Of a stretch of 21,796 nucleotides of DNA, positions 14,933 to 21,796 are shown piece after piece. The position numbers and the translations under genes are program-made. Source of the DNA: UBA8904 sp035448625 (GTDB lineage: Bacteria > Desulfobacterota > Syntrophia > Syntrophales > Smithellaceae). Numbering within the stretch: position 1 is the stretch's first letter; each line of letters begins with the position of its first letter. Under the pieces are notes generated by a model that made no database searches, was not told the origin of the DNA, and saw only the letters and a program-made list of their open reading frames with translations. The DNA lies in the NCBI GenBank assembly GCA_035448625.1, contig DAOTJI010000042.1, forward strand, positions 1 through 21,796, read 5' to 3'.

Positions 14933-15790
14933 ATGGCGCAAAAAAAAGACGCCCTGGGCAAAGGCCTCGGCGCTATTTTTTCGGACCTGCTCGAGCCGGA
15001 TACGGGACGAAAGGGCTCCGTCAACACCTGCGGCATCGAGGAACTGCGGCCGAACCGCTGGCAGCCCCGGAAGAATTTCAATGACGAGGACCAGAAAAAT
15101 CTGATCGCATCCGTCCGGCAGAGCGGAATCATTCAGCCGATCGTCGTGCGCAGGGCCGATTCCGGCTACGAAATCATCGCCGGGGAGAGACGCTGGCGAG
15201 CGGCGCAGGCGGCGGGCCTCAAGGAAGTGCCGATCGTTGTCCGTAAAGCCACGGACGCGGAGGCCGCAGAACTGTCGCTGATCGAAAACATTCAGCGCGA
15301 AGAGCTGGGTCCACTGGAAGAAGCGGACGCCTATGTCACGCTGATGGAAACTTTTCACCTGTCGCAGGAATCCATTTCCGCCCGCATCGGCAAGGACCGC
15401 TCCACCATTGCCAACACCATCCGCCTTTTGAAGCTGCCGGACGGGGTAAAGGCCGCGCTCGCGGAAAAAAAAATCTCCCCGGGGCACGGCCGCTGCCTTC
15501 TGGCGTTGAACTCGGCGGGGGAACAGACCGCCGCGCTGGATGTGATTATAAAAAAAGGGCTTTCGGTTCGGGAAACGGAAAAGCTCGTCAACCGGCTGAA
15601 ACAAAAGCCGGCGGAGAAAAAAACGGCTGCCCGGGACCGCTTTATGGCGGATCTGGAAAAGCAACTGACGGCCAAATGCATGGCGCGCGTCCGCCTGAAA
15701 GGGTCCTCCAAAAAAGGAATGATTGAGATTTCCTATCGGTCCATGGACGAGCTGAATCGTCTGGCCCGCTATCTCCTGGACGAGCTGTAG
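14933..15790 (+). CDS. parB: Chromosome partitioning protein ParB/Spo0J
   Basis: ParB is the CTP-dependent DNA clamp that loads at parS sites near the origin. The 285-aa protein begins with the chromosomal ParB tag KKDALGKGLGAIF (4-16), which stimulates ParA. The N-terminal CTPase domain carries GERRWRAAQAAG (84-95) and LIENIQREELGPLEEA (116-131). A helix-turn-helix follows at about 143-168 (LSQESISARIGKDRSTIANTIRLLKLP). The C-terminal dimer domain ends RLARYLLDEL. The ATG directly follows the parA TAG, with a GGGG-rich ribosome-binding site in the parA end. No 16-base parS palindrome was seen in the window, so its sites must lie elsewhere or be divergent. dnaA begins 52 bases after the stop. 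Confidence 0.97.
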   Translation: MAQKKDALGKGLGAIFSDLLEPDTGRKGSVNTCGIEELRPNRWQPRKNFNDEDQKNLIASVRQSGIIQPIVVRRADSGYEIIAGERRWRAAQAAGLKEVPIVVRKATDAEAAELSLIENIQREELGPLEEADAYVTLMETFHLSQESISARIGKDRSTIANTIRLLKLPDGVKAALAEKKISPGHGRCLLALNSAGEQTAALDVIIKKGLSVRETEKLVNRLKQKPAEKKTAARDRFMADLEKQLTAKCMARVRLKGSSKKGMIEISYRSMDELNRLARYLLDEL

Positions 15791-15801
15791 GAAATGAAAA
15801 T

Positions 15802-15821
15802 ATATCCACATCTGTGGATAA
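15802..15821. promoter_or_regulatory. Inverted DnaA-box pair upstream of dnaA
   Basis: Two DnaA boxes face each other in the 52-base parB-dnaA gap. TGTGGATAA at 15813-15821 is the exact complement of the consensus TTATCCACA, and ATATCCACA at 15802-15810 matches 8 of 9. Together they form the palindrome TATCCACA-TC-TGTGGATA (15803-15820). This is likely part of the origin and a DnaA autoregulatory site, lying about 22 bases before the dnaA ATG. Confidence 0.85.
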
Positions 15822-15842
15822 GTTGTTTGGAAAAGGTTGATC

Positions 15843-17195
15843 ATGGAATCTGTCTGGGACAAAGCCACAAAAATTATTCAGGAAAAAGTTTCAAAACAAA
15901 ACTTCGACACCTGGATCAAACCCATCAAAATCGTCTCCATGGAAGACAAATGCGTCCAGTTGTCCGTGCCCAACAAATTTTTCAAGGACTGGTTGATGGA
16001 CAACTATTTGTCCATGATCAAAAATTCCCTGCACAGCGTGATCGGCATCAGTGTGGACATCGATTTCATGCTCAGCAAAGACAAGGAAAAAAAGCCGGAA
16101 GTCGCCGCCCTGCCTTTCGATCAGGGGAAAAACCAACCGGCGCCGTCTCCACAGCGGAGCAAATACTTTTCTTTCCTTAACAGCAACTACACGTTCGACC
16201 GGTTTGTGGTCGGCCCCTCCAACCAGTTTGCGCACGCCGCTTCCATCGCCGTCGGCAAGCAGCCGGCCAAAAATTACAATCCTCTTTTTATCTACGGGGG
16301 TTCAGGGCTGGGAAAAACCCACCTGCTCAACGCGATCGGGTTGATGACGGTCGAGACCCATCCGGATCTGAACGTCATGTACGTATCCGCGGAATCCTTC
16401 ATGAACGAGATGATCAACTCCATCCGTTACGACCGGATGCAGAAATTCCGCGAAAAATACCGCAACATCGGCTGCCTCTTGATCGACGATATTCAGTTCT
16501 TCGCCGGCAAGGACAAAACACAGGAAGAATTTTTTCATACCTTCAACACCCTTCACGATTCCGGCAAGCAGATCGTCGTGACCTCGGATAAGTTTCCCAA
16601 GGATATTCCGAATCTGGAAGGTCGTCTGCGATCCCGTTTTGAATGGGGGCTCATCGCAGATATTCAACCGCCCGAGATTGAAACCAAAATCGCCATCATT
16701 GAAAAGAAAATGCATGAGAGCAAGATGGAGCTTTCCCCGGCCGTGACGCATTACATCGCGTCGCATGTGGAGTCCAACATCCGTGAACTGGAAGGCTTTT
16801 TAATCCGGATTTCCGCCTACTCTTCGCTTACCAACCGGGAAATAGACCTGGATCTGGTCAAGGAAGTTCTGAGAACGATCGTCAAGCACAACAATAAAGA
16901 AGATGTCAGCATTGAGGAAATTTTGAAAATCGTATCCGGTAAGTTGAATGTAAAGATTTCAGACATCAAGGCGCACAATAAAAACAAGAATCTGGTCCTG
17001 GCCCGGCAGATTTCCATGTATCTCGCGAGGAAGCTGACCAACTTCTCCTTTCCCGACATCGGACAGAAAATCGGAGGGCGCGATCATTCCACCGTGATTT
17101 ACGCCAACAATAAAATCGTAAAATCCATCGAATCGGATGCCTCTTTGAAAAAATTGATTCAGGACATCGAGGATAGCGTCATCCACAAAACGTAA
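15843..17195 (+). CDS. dnaA: Chromosomal replication initiator DnaA
   Basis: DnaA binds boxes at the origin, forms an ATP-dependent helix and melts the DNA. It is 450 aa from the ATG at 15843, chosen over the in-frame TTG at 15837 because AAAAGG then lies 6 bases upstream. Domain I (about 1-80, MESVWDKATKIIQ... FDTWIKPIK) is followed by a short linker. The AAA+ domain III has Walker A GGSGLGKT at 152-159, Walker B LLIDDIQF at 212-219 and an arginine finger region GRLRSRFEWG at about 260. Domain IV carries the box-binding signature GGRDHSTVIYANNKI (411-425). It is flanked on both sides by DnaA boxes; another TCATCCACA lies in the very end of the gene at 17179-17187. dnaN follows after 154 bases. 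Confidence 0.98.
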   Translation: MESVWDKATKIIQEKVSKQNFDTWIKPIKIVSMEDKCVQLSVPNKFFKDWLMDNYLSMIKNSLHSVIGISVDIDFMLSKDKEKKPEVAALPFDQGKNQPAPSPQRSKYFSFLNSNYTFDRFVVGPSNQFAHAASIAVGKQPAKNYNPLFIYGGSGLGKTHLLNAIGLMTVETHPDLNVMYVSAESFMNEMINSIRYDRMQKFREKYRNIGCLLIDDIQFFAGKDKTQEEFFHTFNTLHDSGKQIVVTSDKFPKDIPNLEGRLRSRFEWGLIADIQPPEIETKIAIIEKKMHESKMELSPAVTHYIASHVESNIRELEGFLIRISAYSSLTNREIDLDLVKEVLRTIVKHNNKEDVSIEEILKIVSGKLNVKISDIKAHNKNKNLVLARQISMYLARKLTNFSFPDIGQKIGGRDHSTVIYANNKIVKSIESDASLKKLIQDIEDSVIHKT

Positions 17196-17340
17196 CCAGA
17201 ATCTGCACGACTCCTCCACAGGAGATGAAGACCGAAAGGATTGAAATAAGAAGCAAACGATACGGTCATCCACATATCCACAGGCGTTATTACTAATACT
17301 AGTTATGTATAGGCAAGAAAAAAAATAAAAGCATTAATGG
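17179..17340 (+). other. Candidate oriC: DnaA boxes, DnaA-trio-like run and AT-rich element
   Basis: The dnaA-dnaN gap has the order expected of a bacterial unwinding module. TCATCCACA (17266-17274) and ATATCCACA (17274-17282) are tandem DnaA boxes, each 8 of 9 to consensus. A GGCG step (17283-17286) follows, then five triplets TTA-TTA-CTA-ATA-CTA (17287-17301). On the opposite strand four of the five read 3'-(G/A)A(T/A), the DnaA-trio pattern. An AT-rich tract runs to 17340. A third box, TCATCCACA, is at 17179-17187 in the dnaA tail. A small hairpin (CTCCT/AGGAG, 17211-17224) lies between. Together with the inverted pair upstream of dnaA, this makes a bipartite origin. Confidence 0.75.
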
Positions 17341-17349
17341 GAGGCGACG

Positions 17350-18462
17350 ATGGAATTTAAAGTGAATCGAAACATTTTTCTGGACGGAATTCAGAAAACC
17401 TTAGGCATTGTCGAAAAAAAGACAACAACACCCATTTTAAATAATGTTCTTTTAAAGGCGGAAGCCAACAAGATCAAGATCATCGCCACCGACCGGGAAA
17501 TCAGTCTCATTTCCGATTATGAGGCGGACATCGCCGAAAAGGGTGAAATTACCCTGTCGGCTAAAAAACTTTTTGAAATGGTTCGAGAGATTCAGGGAGA
17601 GACGATTCATTTTACCAAGAGCGCCAACAATATTGTAAAAGTCACGTGCCAGCGGGCCACGTATAAAATACCCGGGCTTCCCGCGGATGATTTTCCCCCT
17701 GTGGCGGATAGTCATCAGGTGGAGTTTTTCCCTATTCCGGGATCGGTGCTGAAGGAATTGATCAGCAAAACATCCTTTGCCATGGCGTTTGATGAAAGCC
17801 GGAAGAATCTGAACGGTGTTTTTCTGGAGACCTCATCGGACGGCAAGAATCATATCTGGAGAATGGTGGCAACGGACGGCCACCGATTGGCGGTGGCCCG
17901 CGCCCAGACGGCCGATCCGTGTCCGGAAACGGCCAAGGGGATCATCATTCCCCGCAAAGGGCTTATGGAAGTGAAAAAACTGACGGATGTTCATGAAAAC
18001 GTCAGTGTCGGCATTCATAAGAATATGTTTGTGATTAAAACGGAAAACACGGTTTTGAAAGTCAATCTGGTGGATGCCGAATATCCCGATTACAAGCGGG
18101 TGATCCCCGTGGAAAAAGGCACAAGCGTCACCCTGGACAAGGAAATATTCCTGCACTCGCTCAGAAGAATGAACGTGGTCTCTTCCGAACGTTACAGCGG
18201 CGTCATTATAACGTTTGCCCCGGATAAAATGACGTTGAATTCCACAAATCTGGATGTCGGGGAAGCCACGGAAGAAATCGATATCGTGTACGCGGGCGAA
18301 GAAATGGAAGTGGGGTTTAATGTCAACTATGTCATTGATGCCGTTTCGGCCGTTTCGACCGACCGCGTGGTGATGGAAGTGGGCGTCGGACTGAAGCCGA
18401 CCCTGATCAAACCGGCGGAGGGCGACCATTATCTGTGCATCGTCATGCCGTTGAAAATATAA
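17350..18462 (+). CDS. dnaN: DNA polymerase III beta sliding clamp DnaN
   Basis: DnaN is the ring clamp that keeps DNA polymerase III on the template. The 370-aa length is standard for three repeated clamp domains. The N-terminus MEFKVNRNIFLDGIQKTLGIVEKKTTTPILNNVLLKA is highly typical (compare the E. coli pattern with PILxNxLL). VATDGHRLAVA marks the middle domain and the end YLCIVMPLKI is the usual C-terminal arch. The start is secure: GGGAGG at 17339-17344, 5 bases before the ATG. Transcription must begin in, or cross, the candidate origin upstream. gyrB follows after 50 bases; the recF gene that often sits here is absent. Confidence 0.98.
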   Translation: MEFKVNRNIFLDGIQKTLGIVEKKTTTPILNNVLLKAEANKIKIIATDREISLISDYEADIAEKGEITLSAKKLFEMVREIQGETIHFTKSANNIVKVTCQRATYKIPGLPADDFPPVADSHQVEFFPIPGSVLKELISKTSFAMAFDESRKNLNGVFLETSSDGKNHIWRMVATDGHRLAVARAQTADPCPETAKGIIIPRKGLMEVKKLTDVHENVSVGIHKNMFVIKTENTVLKVNLVDAEYPDYKRVIPVEKGTSVTLDKEIFLHSLRRMNVVSSERYSGVIITFAPDKMTLNSTNLDVGEATEEIDIVYAGEEMEVGFNVNYVIDAVSAVSTDRVVMEVGVGLKPTLIKPAEGDHYLCIVMPLKI

Positions 18463-18512
18463 AATGCATGTTGTGAAATCGTGCAGAGATTGAAGGAGTC
18501 AAAAAAGCGGTT

Positions 18513-20921
18513 ATGGTAGAAAAGTATAATGCCGACAGCATTAAGGTTTTAGAAGGTCTGGAAGCGGTTCGCAAGCGTCCGGCCATGTATATCGGTTCCA
18601 CCAGCAAAGAAGGCCTTCACCATCTGGTGTATGAAGTCGTGGACAACAGCATCGACGAGGCGGCGGCGGGTTTCTGTGATTTCATCTCCGTTAAAATTCG
18701 CGTGGACAACAGCATCGTCGTTGAAGACAACGGCCGGGGGATCCCGGTGGATATCCACAAAACGGAGGGCGTTTCGGCGGCGGAAGTGGCGATGACCAAA
18801 CTGCACGCCGGCGGAAAATTCAACAACGAGACCTACAAAGTTTCCGGCGGCTTGCACGGCGTCGGCGTGTCGGTGGTCAACGCGCTTTCCCGGACCTGCG
18901 AGCTGGAAGTGCGCCGCGACGGCAATGTGTACCGGCAGACCTATCAACGGGGCATTCCGGACGGACCGCTGCAGGCCGTCGGCAAAAGCCGGGGCAGAGG
19001 CACGACCGTCGCCTTTCTTCCGGACGATGAAATCTTCGAAGAAACGGAATTCAGTTTTGACGTGATTGCCAACCGCCTGCGGGAGCTGGCCTTTCTCAAC
19101 TCCGGCGTCAAAATCACGCTGCTGGACGAACGGTCCGACAAAAAGGCGGAGTTTTTTTACAAGGGCGGGATCGTTTCCTTTGTGGAATACATCAACCGCA
19201 ACAAGAAAGTGCTTCACAAGGAGCCGATTTACGTGAACGGCGCACGGGAAGACTGCTCCGTGGAAGTCGCCCTCCAATACAACGACAGCTATCTGGAAAA
19301 CATCTTCTCCTTTGCCAACAGCATCAACACCGTGGAAGGCGGCATGCACATGGTCGGCTTCCGTGCGGCGCTGACCCGCGTGTTCAATAATTACGCCGCC
19401 GCCAACAAGATCATCAAGGACGGCAAGGAATCGCTGCGGGGTGAAGACCTTCGCGAAGGGCTGGCCTGCGTCATCAGCGTGAAGGTCAGGAATCCGCAGT
19501 TTGAAGGGCAGACCAAAACCAAGTTGGGCAATTCCGATGTCCGCGGACTGGTGGAGGGAATCGTTTACGAGAAAATCGGGTCCTACCTCGAGGAAAACCC
19601 GTCTGTTGCCCGGCAGATCCTCAACAAGTGCATGGAAGCCGCCCGTGCGCGGGAGGCGGCCCGGAGAGCCCGGGAGCTGACGCGCCGCAAAAGCGCGCTC
19701 GAAGTCGGCGCCCTTCCCGGCAAGCTGGCCGATTGCCAGGAAAAGGACCCGGCCGCAAGCGAGATTTACCTGGTGGAGGGAGATTCGGCGGGCGGCTCGG
19801 CCAAACAGGGGCGAGACCGGAAAAACCAGGCGATCCTGCCGTTGCGCGGCAAGGTGCTCAACGTGGAAAAAGCGCGCTTTGACAAAATGCTGCAGAACGA
19901 AGAAATCAAAGTGATTGTCACGGCCCTGGGAACGGGCATCGGCACCGACGATTACGACGTCAGCAAGCTCCGGTATCACAAAGTCATCATCATGACGGAT
20001 GCCGACGTGGACGGATCACACATCCGCACCCTGCTGCTGACTTTCTTTTTCCGCCAGATGCGCGAGCTGATCGAGAGGGGGTATTTGTTTATCGCGCAGC
20101 CGCCGCTGTACAAGGTGGTGGACAAAAAGAAAGAATTTTACATCCAGAATGAAGAACAGATGAAAAATTATATTCTGGAAAACGGCGTCAACAAAGTGAA
20201 CTTGTTCATGGAGGACGGAAGCCCTTTTCCCGTCTCGGGGAGCAAACTGCTGACGGTCATCAAAAAGATCACGCGCATCAAAGACCTGCTGGACCGTTTT
20301 GAAAAAGAGCACCGCGACCGGAATGTGGTCCGGATTGCGGCGGGAGATCCGACGCTGACCGACGAGACGTTTCAAAGCGAAAGCGAGCTTTTGAAAATCG
20401 CCGGCAGGACGGTGGTCGCGCTGGGCAGCCATGTCGTGGCCGATTACCGAATCGACGAGGACCCGGACCATGGCGGCTATAAGATGCTTTTCGACATCAA
20501 AACCAACGGCACGATCCATACCACGTGCATCGACCGGGAGATCTTCCGCACGCCCCAGTTCGGCGAAATCCGCAACCTGTTGGGGCAGGTTTCCATTCTG
20601 GGCGAGCCGCCCTACAGCGACCGGCAGGAAGACGCCGCCGCGCCGATCCTTCTTCCGACCGCCAAGGACCTGGTGGATCACATCATCAACCTGGGCAAGA
20701 AGGGCCTGACCATCCAGCGATACAAAGGTCTGGGCGAAATGAATCCCGAACAGCTCTGGGAAACCACCATGAACCCCGAAAAGCGCACCCTTCTGCAAGT
20801 GGGCGTCGAAGACGCGGTGGTCGCCGACGAAATCTTCACCACGCTGATGGGCGACGAGGTGGAACCGCGCCGAGAGTTCATTTACCAAAACGCCATGTAC
20901 GTATCCAATCTGGATATTTAA
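18513..20921 (+). CDS. gyrB: DNA gyrase subunit B
   Basis: GyrB is the ATPase of DNA gyrase, which adds negative supercoils. The GHKL ATP site includes EVVDNSIDEA (Glu41, Asn45), EDNGRGIPVDIHKTEG (71-86) and GGLHGVGVSVVNALS (112-126). The TOPRIM domain has LVEGDSAGGSAKQGRDRKNQ (Glu422) and MTDADVDGSHIRTLL (Asp496, Asp498, Asp500). The C-terminus has QRYKGLGEMNPEQLWETTMNPEKR. At 802 aa it is the long form, with an insert of about 170 aa after the TOPRIM domain (about residues 545-715), as in E. coli. The ATG lies 14 bases from AAGGAG, an unusually long spacing, but gives the normal N-terminus SIKVLEGLEAVRKRPAMYIG. It probably shares a transcript with gyrA. Confidence 0.98.
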   Translation: MVEKYNADSIKVLEGLEAVRKRPAMYIGSTSKEGLHHLVYEVVDNSIDEAAAGFCDFISVKIRVDNSIVVEDNGRGIPVDIHKTEGVSAAEVAMTKLHAGGKFNNETYKVSGGLHGVGVSVVNALSRTCELEVRRDGNVYRQTYQRGIPDGPLQAVGKSRGRGTTVAFLPDDEIFEETEFSFDVIANRLRELAFLNSGVKITLLDERSDKKAEFFYKGGIVSFVEYINRNKKVLHKEPIYVNGAREDCSVEVALQYNDSYLENIFSFANSINTVEGGMHMVGFRAALTRVFNNYAAANKIIKDGKESLRGEDLREGLACVISVKVRNPQFEGQTKTKLGNSDVRGLVEGIVYEKIGSYLEENPSVARQILNKCMEAARAREAARRARELTRRKSALEVGALPGKLADCQEKDPAASEIYLVEGDSAGGSAKQGRDRKNQAILPLRGKVLNVEKARFDKMLQNEEIKVIVTALGTGIGTDDYDVSKLRYHKVIIMTDADVDGSHIRTLLLTFFFRQMRELIERGYLFIAQPPLYKVVDKKKEFYIQNEEQMKNYILENGVNKVNLFMEDGSPFPVSGSKLLTVIKKITRIKDLLDRFEKEHRDRNVVRIAAGDPTLTDETFQSESELLKIAGRTVVALGSHVVADYRIDEDPDHGGYKMLFDIKTNGTIHTTCIDREIFRTPQFGEIRNLLGQVSILGEPPYSDRQEDAAAPILLPTAKDLVDHIINLGKKGLTIQRYKGLGEMNPEQLWETTMNPEKRTLLQVGVEDAVVADEIFTTLMGDEVEPRREFIYQNAMYVSNLDI

Positions 20922-20936
20922 GAAGGAAGAAATCAA

Positions 20937-21796
20937 ATGGAACGAGACATCCACCACAGGCAAACCCTGGTGAACATAGAAGACGAAATGAAGAAATCCT
21001 ATCTGGATTACTCCATGAGCGTGATTATCGGACGGGCGATTCCCGACGTGCGTGACGGCCTCAAGCCCGTCCACCGCCGTATCCTGTATGCGATGTCGGA
21101 AATGGGCAACCGCTACAACAAGCCCTATAAAAAATCCGCCCGTATCGTCGGCGACATCATGGGTAAATACCACCCGCACGGCGACGCGGCCATCTATGAT
21201 ACGCTGGTCCGCATGGCGCAGGATTTCTCCATGCGCTACACGCTGGTGGACGGGCAGGGCAATTTCGGATCCATCGACGGCGATCCGCCCGCGGCGATGC
21301 GCTATACGGAAAGCCGCCTGGCGCGCATTGCGGATGAAGTGCTGGCCGATTTGGACAAAGATACGGTTGACTTTGTGCCGAATTACGACGAATCGCTCAC
21401 GGAGCCGTCGATTCTGGCGACGCGCCTTCCCCTGCTGCTGCTCAACGGTACGTCGGGCATCGCCGTCGGCATGGCCACCAATATTCCGCCCCACAACCTG
21501 AAGGAAATCATCGACGGAACGATCGCCCTGATTCAGAACCCCAAAATGATCGTGGAAGAACTGATGAAGTACATTCCCGGCCCGGATTTTCCGACCGCCG
21601 GCTTCATCAACGGACGGGAGGGAATTCTCTCGGCCTATAAAACCGGGCGCGGCATTATCCGCATCCGGGCGCGCGCGCTGATCGAAAAGAACGCCCGCAA
21701 CGACCGGGAAACCATTGTCATCACCGAACTGCCCTACCAGGTCAACAAGGCGGCGCTGATCGAAAAGATCTCGGAGCTGGTGCGCGACAAGAAAAT
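20937..21796 (+). CDS. gyrA: DNA gyrase subunit A (5' part, cut by window end)
   Basis: GyrA is the cleavage-religation subunit of gyrase. Only the first 286 residues are present; the gene continues beyond the window. The N-terminus (YLDYSMSVIIGRAIPDVRDGLKPVHRRILYAM), the quinolone-contact loop GKYHPHGDAAIYDTLVRMAQDF (about 76-97) and the catalytic tyrosine Tyr123 in AAMRYTESRL are all in place. Alanine (residue 84) stands where E. coli has Ser83, a residue linked to quinolone binding, while the acidic partner Asp88 (E. coli Asp87) is kept. The ATG has AAGGA 9 bases upstream and starts 15 bases after the gyrB stop. GyrA and not ParC is supported by position beside gyrB and by the sequence of the N-terminus. 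Confidence 0.97.
   Translation, partial: MERDIHHRQTLVNIEDEMKKSYLDYSMSVIIGRAIPDVRDGLKPVHRRILYAMSEMGNRYNKPYKKSARIVGDIMGKYHPHGDAAIYDTLVRMAQDFSMRYTLVDGQGNFGSIDGDPPAAMRYTESRLARIADEVLADLDKDTVDFVPNYDESLTEPSILATRLPLLLLNGTSGIAVGMATNIPPHNLKEIIDGTIALIQNPKMIVEELMKYIPGPDFPTAGFINGREGILSAYKTGRGIIRIRARALIEKNARNDRETIVITELPYQVNKAALIEKISELVRDKK

Noticed and set aside
18751..18759. DnaA box ATATCCACA inside gyrB
   Set aside because: It encodes the conserved DIHKT stretch of GyrB and stands alone, so chance is the simplest explanation.
18549..19979. 476-aa minus-strand open frame opposite gyrB
   Set aside because: It is the antisense shadow of a GC-rich conserved gene; composition and lack of a ribosome-binding site show it is not real.
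20016..21494. 492-aa minus-strand open frame opposite gyrB/gyrA
   Set aside because: It lies wholly antisense to two certain gyrase genes and has histidine- and valine-rich shadow composition.

Overview
The window looks like the chromosomal replication-origin neighbourhood of a Gram-negative bacterium, most likely a deltaproteobacterium (Desulfobacterota) of the Syntrophus/Smithella type. That placement is inference. It rests on a long, proteobacterial-style GyrB (802 aa), a GatCAB amidotransferase operon, a likely LPS-modification gene pair, a DUF481 outer-membrane protein and the gene order rsmG-parA-parB-dnaA-dnaN-gyrB-gyrA. I saw no tRNA, rRNA, insertion sequence or CRISPR array.

Layout. 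Bases 1-965 carry two plus-strand genes that look more AT-rich than their neighbours: a secreted hypothetical protein and a cysteine-rich DUF3795 protein. From 13350 down to 1064 almost everything is on the minus strand. Read in the direction of transcription, this is trmJ-like, kdnB-like, kdnA-like; then a stand-alone Cache-type exported protein, a possible small ORF, a DUF481 porin-like protein, a histone-deacetylase-family enzyme, gatC, gatA, gatB, mtnA and a HAD phosphatase. The genes from the deacetylase to mtnA are tightly packed or overlapping and read as one operon. The exception is a plus-strand DUF488 gene at 9697, which has its own perfect-consensus sigma70 promoter.

From 13393 to the right edge everything is on the plus strand: rsmG, parA, parB, dnaA, dnaN, gyrB and the start of gyrA. 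DnaA boxes lie upstream of dnaA (an inverted pair) and between dnaA and dnaN (a tandem pair followed by a GC step, a DnaA-trio-like run and an AT-rich tract). This suggests a bipartite oriC around dnaA. recF is absent between dnaN and gyrB, and mnmG is not beside rsmG.

How the genes work together. The right half starts the chromosome cycle: DnaA opens the origin, DnaN clamps the polymerase, gyrase relieves supercoils and ParA/ParB segregate the origin. The left half is mainly translation support (GatCAB, TrmJ, RsmG), methylthioribose salvage (MtnA) and envelope functions. The most specific prediction in the left half is that the paired iron alcohol dehydrogenase and DegT-type aminotransferase at 10100-12525 make 8-amino-Kdo (Kdo8N) for lipopolysaccharide.
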